NCBI GenBank assembly: GCA_021648585.1
Contig: JAKISM010000029.1
Coordinates: forward strand, 1-19,066
DNA: 19,066 bases
From: Devosiaceae bacterium
Lineage (GTDB): Bacteria > Pseudomonadota > Alphaproteobacteria > Rhizobiales > Devosiaceae
Direction: 5' to 3'
In this document: positions 8,142 through 13,991 of the stretch, piece after piece
How the letters are laid out: each line of letters starts with the position of its first letter
How positions within the stretch are numbered: the stretch's first letter is position 1
Notes under the pieces: generated by a model
What the model saw: only the letters and a program-made list of their open reading frames with translations
Databases searched by the model: none
What the model was told of the DNA's origin: nothing
Position numbers and translations under genes: made by a program

Positions 8142-8768
8142 CTATGGGCGCTCAAATTTCTCTCTAGCCTCTTCAATTTGTTCACGACAAAAGCAAGTTT
8201 CAATATGATCATTGACCAAGCCCATCGCCTGCATGAAGGCATAAGCTGTAGTTGGGCCAAAAAATTTCCAACCACGGCCTTTAAGGTCTTTTGCTAGGTT
8301 CTTTGAATTATCTGTTTGCGCCATAGCTTTTAATGTTTCCCAAGAATAATCATTGGGGCGCTCGCTAGGGTTTGGTTCGAACTGCCAAAAATATTTCGCT
8401 AATGAGCCAAATTCATCAACCAGCTTAATAGCAACGCTGGCATTATTAATTGTGGCTTCTATTTTACCACGATGGCGCACTATATCAGCGTTTTGTAATA
8501 ATCTTTCAACATCTTTTTCGTCGAATTTTGCAATTCTTTCAAATTCAAAACCTGCAAAGGCGAGGCGAAAACCTTCTCTTTTTCGCAAAATAGTTAGCCA
8601 AGAAAGCCCAGATTGAAAACCTTCAAGGCAAGCTTTTTCGAACAATCTAATATCATTATCTACTGGCCAACCCCATTCATTATCATGATAGGCACGATAT
8701 TGCGCATCACTATTACCCCAATTACATCTTGGCTTATCTGTATTTTCTTGGCTATCAAGCTGTTCCAT
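8142..8768 (-). CDS. tag: DNA-3-methyladenine glycosylase I
   Basis: 208 residues, slightly longer than E. coli Tag because of about 11 extra N-terminal residues. The enzyme removes 3-methyladenine from alkylated DNA as the first step of base excision repair in the cytoplasm. The four zinc ligands of Tag are all present with the family spacing: Cys15 and His28 (13 apart; CNWG and YHDNEWG), His188 and Cys192 (4 apart; NDHIETC). The core LEGFQSGLSWLTILRKRE and the FVGPT-like segment GWKFFGPTTAYAFMQAMGLVNDH are family signatures. The gene is convergent with the cytochrome gene, 44 bases apart, and stands alone on its strand. Confidence 0.95.
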   Translation of the reverse strand: MEQLDSQENTDKPRCNWGNSDAQYRAYHDNEWGWPVDNDIRLFEKACLEGFQSGLSWLTILRKREGFRLAFAGFEFERIAKFDEKDVERLLQNADIVRHRGKIEATINNASVAIKLVDEFGSLAKYFWQFEPNPSERPNDYSWETLKAMAQTDNSKNLAKDLKGRGWKFFGPTTAYAFMQAMGLVNDHIETCFCREQIEEAREKFERP

Positions 8769-8914
8769 TATGTCTCTTTACTTTCTCTCAACCATATTGA
8801 TTGGTAAAAGTTTTACCATCTTTGTTCACGCCATATTTTCCAATTATTGTAACACTAAAGTCAACATAGTAATTTTTCTATTTTGGTTTTTGACAATAAG
8901 TTTGTGAGTATGTC

Positions 8915-9544
8915 ATGTTTAATCTATCATTTGTCTTTAGTGCTTTTCTAAAAATATTTTCTATTATTGTGCTTGTTCTAGCTTTTTCTAGTGCGGCATT
9001 TGCAGGGGGTAAAAAGATTTATTACCCACCCCCAGTTGGTATGAGCTTAACCAAAAGCACCCCAACAAATGGCTTGGCGCTACAGCTAAAAAACTCAGTA
9101 AACCCTAAATTTATTCGCCAAGTAGTGCCCTATAATACCAGTCAGCGAGTCGGCACTATAATTGTAGAGACCTCACAAAAATATCTATATTTGGTGCTAA
9201 GAAATGGCAAAGCCATGCGCTATGGAATTGGGGTTGGTCGTGAGGGTTTTGGCTGGAGCGGCACGCATAGAATAACTGCAAAAAGAAAATGGCCCGGCTG
9301 GACACCACCTGCGGCAATGCGAAAACGCCAACCAGAATTACCAGCTTATATGCCCGGCGGCATAGATAACCCACTTGGCGCAAGAGCGCTGTATATAGGC
9401 TCAACGCTTTATCGCCTGCATGGCACAAGTGAAGTTTGGTCTATCGGAAGAAACGTATCCTCTGGCTGTATCCGTCTATTAAATGAAGATGTTATTGATC
9501 TATATAATCGTGCAAGAGTTGGCGCAAAAGTAATAGTGATGTAG
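8915..9544 (+). CDS. Secreted L,D-transpeptidase (ErfK/YbiS/YcfS/YnhG family)
   Basis: 209 residues. A signal sequence (about 1-30, ending AFAGG) precedes a YkuD catalytic domain. The catalytic motif is complete: HGTSEVWSIGRNVSSGCIR, with His169 and Cys185 sixteen residues apart. The upstream strand region TIIVETSQKYLYLVLRNGKA is typical of the domain. These enzymes form 3-3 peptidoglycan cross-links or attach proteins to the wall in the periplasm. Rhizobiales carry many paralogues, so no specific symbol is given. No LysM or PG-binding module is present. The ribosome site before the ATG is weak (GTGAG). Transcription runs into the GC-rich island and then against tRNA-His. Confidence 0.92.
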   Translation: MFNLSFVFSAFLKIFSIIVLVLAFSSAAFAGGKKIYYPPPVGMSLTKSTPTNGLALQLKNSVNPKFIRQVVPYNTSQRVGTIIVETSQKYLYLVLRNGKAMRYGIGVGREGFGWSGTHRITAKRKWPGWTPPAAMRKRQPELPAYMPGGIDNPLGARALYIGSTLYRLHGTSEVWSIGRNVSSGCIRLLNEDVIDLYNRARVGAKVIVM

Positions 9545-9615
9545 CTAGCCAGCTCAAGCGGCGTGAGCGGAGAAAGGCCCTAGTGGTCGTTCAGTATGGA
9601 AAAAGAATAAACGGC

Positions 9616-9639
9616 GGGGGTGTCGGGGTCGGGGTCGGG
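9616..9639 (+). other. Four consecutive G-tracts (potential G-quadruplex)
   Basis: Tracts of five, four, four and three G are separated by TGTC, TC and TC, which meets the usual G3+N1-7 quadruplex pattern on the plus strand. The core is a short tandem of TCGGGG. The motif lies about 70 bases downstream of the transpeptidase stop, so it would be in the transcript tail. The pattern is read directly; folding is inferred. Confidence 0.6.
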
Positions 9640-9686
9640 AGCAAAGCGACCAACGGCGACAAGAATAAAGAGGCAACTTACTCAAT

Positions 9687-9718
9687 CTATCAGTATAGCG
9701 AGCTATCAGTAGAGCGAG
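9687..9718. repeat. 16-bp tandem duplication
   Basis: CTATCAGTATAGCGAG at 9687-9702 is repeated as CTATCAGTAGAGCGAG at 9703-9718, with one difference. The second unit overlaps the first hairpin of the structured repeat that follows. Confidence 0.75.
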
Positions 9719-9812
9719 CTTTGGGCTCGCCGGCGCTAGCGCCGCCCCATCGGAGGCTCAGCATTAGACATAGCGCCTTGCGCGTCATGGCTAATGCGGT
9801 GCGAGCCGTGAG
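9714..9812. repeat. Structured GC-rich repeat, copy 1
   Basis: The order of elements is: hairpin GCGAGC-TTTGG-GCTCGC (9714-9730), palindrome CGGCGCTAGCGCCG (9731-9744), block GCCCCATCGGAGG, outer stem GGCTC/GAGCC (9755-9759 with 9803-9807), inner stem GCATTAG/CTAATGC (9761-9767 with 9791-9797), and closing block CGGTGCGAGCCGTGAG. The apical loop is 23 bases with its own GCGC/GCGC pairing. The same order of elements recurs at 13888-13979. It lies immediately downstream of tRNA-His on the minus strand. Confidence 0.75.
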
Positions 9813-9820
9813 ATACATAA

Positions 9821-9897
9821 TGGTACCGCCTCCCCGAATTGAACGGGGGACCTCTAGATCCACATTCTAGCGCTCTAACCAACTGAGCTAAGGCGGC
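9821..9897 (-). tRNA. tRNA-His (GTG anticodon), CCA encoded
   Basis: On the minus strand a complete cloverleaf reads: acceptor GCCGCCT paired with AGGCGGT (first pair G-U), D arm GCTC/GAGC, anticodon stem CTAGA/TCTAG with loop ATGTGGA (U33, anticodon GUG), variable loop AGGTC, T stem CCCCG/CGGGG with TTCAATT, then A73 and CCA. Histidine tRNAs in most bacteria have an encoded G-1 facing C73; here the base before position 1 is T and the discriminator is A. That matches the derived alphaproteobacterial tRNA-His, which is recognised by a correspondingly altered HisRS. Confidence 0.96.
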
Positions 9898-9926
9898 ACT
9901 TGACCAAACAATGTTTAGCCGCCAAA

Positions 9927-9955
9927 TACATAAGGCTACTTATCAATTATGACAA
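9927..9955 (-). promoter_or_regulatory. Candidate promoter of tRNA-His
   Basis: On the minus strand TTGTCA (9955-9950) and TATGTA (9932-9927) are 17 bases apart, about 30 bases before the tRNA 5' end. The -35 matches the consensus at five of six positions and the -10 at three, so this is only a candidate. Nothing else is recognised in the rest of the 9898-10131 gap. Confidence 0.4.
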
Positions 9956-10131
9956 GACTAAAAGTGATGTTTGAGAAAAACAATATTTGCATCTTAACCA
10001 TTAAACTAATTGCTTAAGCCAAATCGTAGCTTCATATAGACCCAACGCCCAACAACATATATTAAGATAAGGTTAAGACTTATTAGAAATTGTTCTATTT
10101 TGGCACAATTAAGTCAATATTTGCAGGTAAA

Positions 10132-12642
10132 ATGGGTATTGAGTGGTTAAAAAGCAATCAAGGAGCTAGAATTATTGCTTATTTAGGCGATAATCGACCT
10201 GCATGGTTTTGCTCTATTAAAGGAGAAAAACTGCTATGGAGCAATCCAGCAGCAAGGCTTTTTGGCGCTGAACAAAGATATTCAAATGTTAAGATTGATA
10301 ATAATATCCTGCCAAAAGAAGGGCAAATCAAACATTTGTTTGAATTAGGATCAATGGGACGTAAATCTTTATCACGAGTAAGTTTTATTGCAGGTAAAAA
10401 TAATATCTCACTTACCGCCACTTATATTCCTATGCAAATAGATGGTGCACAATATATTTTAATTGTTGGTGTTGATGAAATCGCAAAAGAAATTTTGCAA
10501 GAAATAGCCAAAAATAAAACATTAGTTGAAAACTTGTTTGCAGATAAGAGCGGGTTTATTTTACTCAATAAAATTGGTAATCCCATTATGGGGACAAAAA
10601 GCGAATTAGAATTATTTGATAAAAGAGCAATAGATTTTTTAGAAGGCTTTGATGAAAATGTAACAAATATCTTTTTGTCTGAGCGCCAAGAGAATTTACT
10701 TATCTTTCCTAAAAATAATATAAAGCAAGAAAAAACTGAGCAATTAGACGTGCAAAAAGCAGATGAACGACAAGAGAGCCCCGTTCATAAAGACCTAACA
10801 TCGCTATTAGATCAATTAGCAGCTGATGAGGAGCTTTTCACTCCTTTGGATGAGCAAGATGATGAGGTTTTAGCGCAAAATGCACATCTAGAATTACCCA
10901 AATCCCTTGCTGAGAGTGAAAATGAAAATACTCAAGATGAAATAAATAACCCACAGCAAAATACTCTTTATCGCATTATTGGAGAGGGATTTGAAACTAA
11001 TGTTTCAAATGAAAAACAACAGATAAATGAGGATGCTGAGCAAGACGATTCTAAATATAATTTTGCTGAATTATCACGAGTGTTAAATAATAGAATAGGC
11101 GGGGATAAAAACATAGATAACTCAACTTTGCCAAACTTAGAGAATTTGAATTCTAATATCACTTCTTTGAACATAGATAATAAGAGAACCTCAAAAAGTA
11201 GCTCGCTGGTAAATATGCCAGAGGAAAAACAAATATTAAATAGACTTTCGCTCGCTCTATTGATTTTTCGTGATTCTGAAATACTATTTAGTAATCGTTC
11301 TATGGCTGATTTATTAGGGCATTTAGATGTTGCAAGTTTGAAAAAAACCCCGCTTGGTGACATTTTTGTGAAACCAGAAGAGCAAAGTGAACCCGTAGGG
11401 CCAGTTACACACCTTGTGCGTTTAGATGGAGAAAAAGTTGCAATAAATGCACGTTTGCAATCAATCATTTGGAATGGTTCGTCAGCACTAATGCTTTCAG
11501 CTAATAAAAATCAAGAAGTTGAGCAGGAAAATACTAATAATGATGCAGAAAAAAGCATCTCAAATAATATGGTTTTTGAATTTGCTAAATCTCTATCTAA
11601 ACTTGAAAAAAGTGGAGTTTTTCGTGCATCCAGAAACGGGACTTTGATTGAACATTGCGCAAATACACCTAAAATTTTAGATCGTATCGATGATGATTTA
11701 AAAAAATATCCTCTAAGCCTTATGGTTGGCGATAGGGAGGTAGAAAAATTACAACAATTTTTAGAAAAACCCGCTCGCTTTGCTTTTGCTGAACGCCCAA
11801 CTATTAAATTAAAAGCCATTGATCCAAATATTGAAATATTACTTTTTAGTGAGGGCAGAGCTGGAATAGTAACAGGGTATTTGGGCTTAATTAGAAGAAT
11901 AAATATTACGGCACCAAATATCGACAATGAAGATAAAAAAAATATTGATCTTGATATTATTAAAAATATTAGCCACGCCTTAAGAGAGCCATTGACCTCT
12001 ATTATTGGTTTTTCTGAACTAATTCATTCAAGTTATTTTGGCGCAAAAGACCAGCAGCGCTACATAGATTATGCAAAAGATATCAATCTATCAGGGCAAG
12101 ATATTTTAGCAATAATTAGTGAGCTAGAAGAATATGCCCTATTAAATAATAAGGCATATATTACTAATTTAGAAACTATTGATTTAGGTGAATTATTAGA
12201 AACCTGTCTATTGCGAATTCGCTCTCATGCCAATTTTTCTCGTGTTCTTATTCGCTCGGCAATTTCATTAAAACTACCAAAAATAATAGCCGATAGAAAA
12301 ACTTTAGAGCAAGCGATATTACACCTTTTGGCAAATGCTATTGAGCAAACTCCAGTTGGCGGTCAAATAATAGTTTCAGCAAATTGTGAGATTGATGATA
12401 GCATAAATATTTATGTGCGAGATACTGGTAGCAGTGAAAGTGATTATAATAAGAGCTTTGTATTGTTTAGTGAAAATATTGATAAAGACAGAGGCTCACG
12501 TAAAGCAAACATTTCTAACATGGGTCTAGCCCTTACTCGTTCTTTATTAGAAGTAAATTCTGTTTCCCTAGAAATTGATCAAACTAATAATGCTGGAACT
12601 CTATCCTCATTAATTATTCCCGCCAATATGGCTATAAAATAG
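10132..12642 (+). CDS. Soluble PAS-domain sensor histidine kinase (PdhS/PleC/DivJ-like)
   Basis: 836 residues from ATG 10132; the frame also opens at TTG 10090, which would add 14 residues, and neither start has a strong ribosome site. There is no membrane segment, so it should be cytoplasmic. An N-terminal PAS-like region (about 1-120) is followed by an acidic low-complexity linker (about 200-350), a second PAS-like domain (about 361-440) and another linker. Next comes a HisKA domain with H-box NISHALREPLTSIIGFSEL (His615) and the following FGAKDQQRYIDYAKDI, resembling the alphaproteobacterial PdhS/PleC/DivJ kinases of the DivK-CtrA cell-cycle pathway. The ATPase domain (about 721-836) keeps the N-box LLANAIEQTP, but G1 reads DTGSSESD and G2 reads NMGLALTRS, both away from DxGxG and GxGxG. 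Catalytic activity is therefore uncertain. No response regulator is adjacent. Confidence 0.82.
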   Translation: MGIEWLKSNQGARIIAYLGDNRPAWFCSIKGEKLLWSNPAARLFGAEQRYSNVKIDNNILPKEGQIKHLFELGSMGRKSLSRVSFIAGKNNISLTATYIPMQIDGAQYILIVGVDEIAKEILQEIAKNKTLVENLFADKSGFILLNKIGNPIMGTKSELELFDKRAIDFLEGFDENVTNIFLSERQENLLIFPKNNIKQEKTEQLDVQKADERQESPVHKDLTSLLDQLAADEELFTPLDEQDDEVLAQNAHLELPKSLAESENENTQDEINNPQQNTLYRIIGEGFETNVSNEKQQINEDAEQDDSKYNFAELSRVLNNRIGGDKNIDNSTLPNLENLNSNITSLNIDNKRTSKSSSLVNMPEEKQILNRLSLALLIFRDSEILFSNRSMADLLGHLDVASLKKTPLGDIFVKPEEQSEPVGPVTHLVRLDGEKVAINARLQSIIWNGSSALMLSANKNQEVEQENTNNDAEKSISNNMVFEFAKSLSKLEKSGVFRASRNGTLIEHCANTPKILDRIDDDLKKYPLSLMVGDREVEKLQQFLEKPARFAFAERPTIKLKAIDPNIEILLFSEGRAGIVTGYLGLIRRINITAPNIDNEDKKNIDLDIIKNISHALREPLTSIIGFSELIHSSYFGAKDQQRYIDYAKDINLSGQDILAIISELEEYALLNNKAYITNLETIDLGELLETCLLRIRSHANFSRVLIRSAISLKLPKIIADRKTLEQAILHLLANAIEQTPVGGQIIVSANCEIDDSINIYVRDTGSSESDYNKSFVLFSENIDKDRGSRKANISNMGLALTRSLLEVNSVSLEIDQTNNAGTLSSLIIPANMAIK

Positions 12643-12679
12643 ATTTTGAAAATATTAAATACTTGTTTTTATTTTATAA

Positions 12680-12707
12680 TTCTAAATTTATTTAGAACAC
12701 CTCTAAA
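12680..12707. promoter_or_regulatory. Irr/ICE-like iron-responsive operator
   Basis: TTTAGA-ACACC-TCTAAA (12691-12707) is a perfect 6-5-6 inverted repeat that closely resembles the iron control element bound by Irr in Rhizobiales (TTTAGAA-N3-TTCTAAA-like, as recalled). It overlaps a second palindrome, TTCTAAAT-TT-ATTTAGAA (12680-12697), so three alternating half-sites are present. It sits about 110 bases before the ferric-binding protein start, the right place for iron control of this unit. Activation versus repression cannot be decided because no clear -10 is seen. Confidence 0.6.
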
Positions 12708-12786
12708 CTGCAACATCATTCTAACATATTGATTTCATTTTAGTTCTTGACAGACTATTTCAAGTAAGCCAAAACTATTTTGCCAC

Positions 12787-12812
12787 CTAAGACCTTGAAT
12801 CTTAGATAAGGA
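12787..12812 (+). promoter_or_regulatory. Leader hairpin and ribosome site of the iron-binding protein gene
   Basis: CTAAGA (12787-12792) and TCTTAG (12800-12805) form a perfect 6-bp stem with a 7-base loop, ending two bases before AAGGA (12808-12812). That ribosome site is six bases from ATG 12819. The stem does not cover the ribosome site, so it may stabilise the mRNA end or be incidental. Confidence 0.4.
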
Positions 12813-12818
12813 AACAAA

Positions 12819-13853
12819 ATGAAAAACATAAAACGTTATATTAGCGTAACTATTAGTGCATTAGGGATTTTGGCAGTTGTTGCTCCCACCTTTGCACAAG
12901 AAAACACCGTAAATATTTACTCCTATCGCCAACCCGAACTTATAGCACCAGTACTTGATGGTTTTACCAAACAAACTGGCATTAAAACAAAAGTACTTTA
13001 TCTTGGCAAAGGCGTGCTTGAACGTCTTAAGGCGGAGGGTGTAAATTCACCAGCTGATGTTATTCTAAGCGTTAGTGTAACACGCCTAATAGGCATGAAA
13101 GAAGGTGGGGTAACTCAAGCCGTAACGAGAGATATAATTGCTAGTAATATACCTAAAGCATATCGTGGTTCAGAAGGCCATTGGTTTGGTTTAACTACAC
13201 GCGCAAGAGTTGTGTTTGCCTCCAAAGAAAGAGTTTCGCAAAACTCAATCACTTATGCAGAACTCGCTGATCCTAAATGGAAGGGTCGTATTTGCTCTCG
13301 TTCGGGACAAAATACCTATAATATTGCGCTTATTTCTTCAATCATTTCTAATGAGGGAATTGATAAAGCTACTACATGGCTAACGGGTGTAAAAGCCAAT
13401 CTCGCACGCTCTCCAGTTGGTAATGATCGGGCGCAAGTTAAAGGTGTTTATTCGGGTGAATGTGATATTGCCATAGGCCATACTTACTATGCAGGGAAAA
13501 TGCGTACTAACGAAGAAAATCCAGAACAAAAAGATTGGGAAGCGTCTGTTAAAATACTATTCCCAAATAATGATGGGCGTGGAGTGCATGTCGATATTTC
13601 TGGTATGGCGATGGCAAAATATGCGCCAAACAGTGAAAATGCGCTGGCTTTAATGGAGTTTCTTGCAAGCGCTAAGGGGCAGGAGATATATGCAGAACAA
13701 GTATTTGAATATCCAGTTCTGTCAGGTAGCAAATTATCTGAAATTGTAAAAAGTTTTGGTGAAATGAACCCAGATAATATCTCACTTGAAACCATTGCTC
13801 AAAATGCCGCTGAAGCGTCGAAGTTAGTCGATAGGATTGCTTTTGATGATTAA
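12819..13853 (+). CDS. fbpA: Fe(III) ABC transporter periplasmic binding protein
   Basis: 344 residues. The signal peptide (about 1-26, PTFAQ) is followed by the class II binding-protein fold of the FbpA/AfuA/FutA ferric-ion family. It opens with VNIYSYRQPELIAPVLDGF, and the Tyr pair in GHTYYAGKM (Tyr223, Tyr224) corresponds to the iron-ligating tyrosines of the family. Tyr34/Tyr36 in the N-terminal block are further ligand candidates. CSRSG and GECDIA supply two cysteines that could form a disulfide. It captures ferric iron in the periplasm and delivers it to the permease encoded downstream. An Irr-like operator upstream agrees with iron control. The symbol reflects the family; the paralogue names afuA and idiA are equivalent choices. 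Confidence 0.9.
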   Translation: MKNIKRYISVTISALGILAVVAPTFAQENTVNIYSYRQPELIAPVLDGFTKQTGIKTKVLYLGKGVLERLKAEGVNSPADVILSVSVTRLIGMKEGGVTQAVTRDIIASNIPKAYRGSEGHWFGLTTRARVVFASKERVSQNSITYAELADPKWKGRICSRSGQNTYNIALISSIISNEGIDKATTWLTGVKANLARSPVGNDRAQVKGVYSGECDIAIGHTYYAGKMRTNEENPEQKDWEASVKILFPNNDGRGVHVDISGMAMAKYAPNSENALALMEFLASAKGQEIYAEQVFEYPVLSGSKLSEIVKSFGEMNPDNISLETIAQNAAEASKLVDRIAFDD

Positions 13854-13887
13854 ATTGCACATTTGGCTTTTCATGGGGAAAAAAGGA

Positions 13888-13979
13888 CGAAGCCATTTAT
13901 GGCTGAGGACTTCGGCGCTAGTGCGCCGCCCCGCCGGAGGGCAGCAATTAGAAAAGCTAATTGCGGTGCGCCCGTGAGG
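13888..13979. repeat. Structured GC-rich repeat, copy 2, in the binding-protein/permease gap
   Basis: Same element order as copy 1: hairpin AGCCAT-TT-ATGGCT (13891-13904), stem CGGCGC-TAGT-GCGCCG (13913-13928), block GCCCCGCCGGAGG, outer stem GGGC/GCCC (13939-13942 with 13970-13973), inner stem GCAATTAG-AAAAG-CTAATTGC (13944-13964) and closing block CGGTGCGCCCGTGAG. Stem sequences differ from copy 1 but remain paired, while the single-stranded blocks are conserved. The element fills most of the 138-base gap between the binding-protein stop and the preferred permease ATG. It could stabilise the upstream message or reduce permease expression. Confidence 0.75.
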
Positions 13980-13991
13980 CAGAAAAATTTA

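Larger units (their letters stand above)
9545..9820. other. GC-rich non-coding island between L,D-transpeptidase and tRNA-His
   Basis: About 276 bases, clearly richer in G and C than the flanking DNA. Going left to right it holds a small GCTCA/TGAGC hairpin just after the transpeptidase stop, a run of G-tracts, a 16-bp tandem duplication and a structured repeat that ends next to the tRNA-His 3' end. A reading frame through it has no RBS and no protein-like sequence, so it is treated as non-coding. Confidence 0.6.

Noticed and set aside
8890..8918. TTGACA at 8890-8895 as promoter of the L,D-transpeptidase
   Set aside because: A -10 at normal spacing would fall on the start codon and no matching hexamer is present.
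9583..9870. 95-codon forward frame through the GC-rich island into the tRNA
   Set aside because: It crosses the structured repeat and ends inside tRNA-His, has no ribosome site, and its composition is that of translated repeat.
9545..9897. Genomic island or prophage attachment at tRNA-His
   Set aside because: No integrase and no second copy of the tRNA 3' end is seen in the window; only non-coding repeats are present.
10968..11468. 166-codon minus-strand frame inside the histidine kinase
   Set aside because: Antisense to the kinase PAS/linker region, rich in Ser and Phe as expected from the complementary frame, with no start context.
12747..12781. TTGACA at 12747-12752 as the fbpA promoter -35
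   Set aside because: No acceptable -10 occurs at 16-19 bases; the nearest TATTTT is 23 bases away. Left as unresolved.
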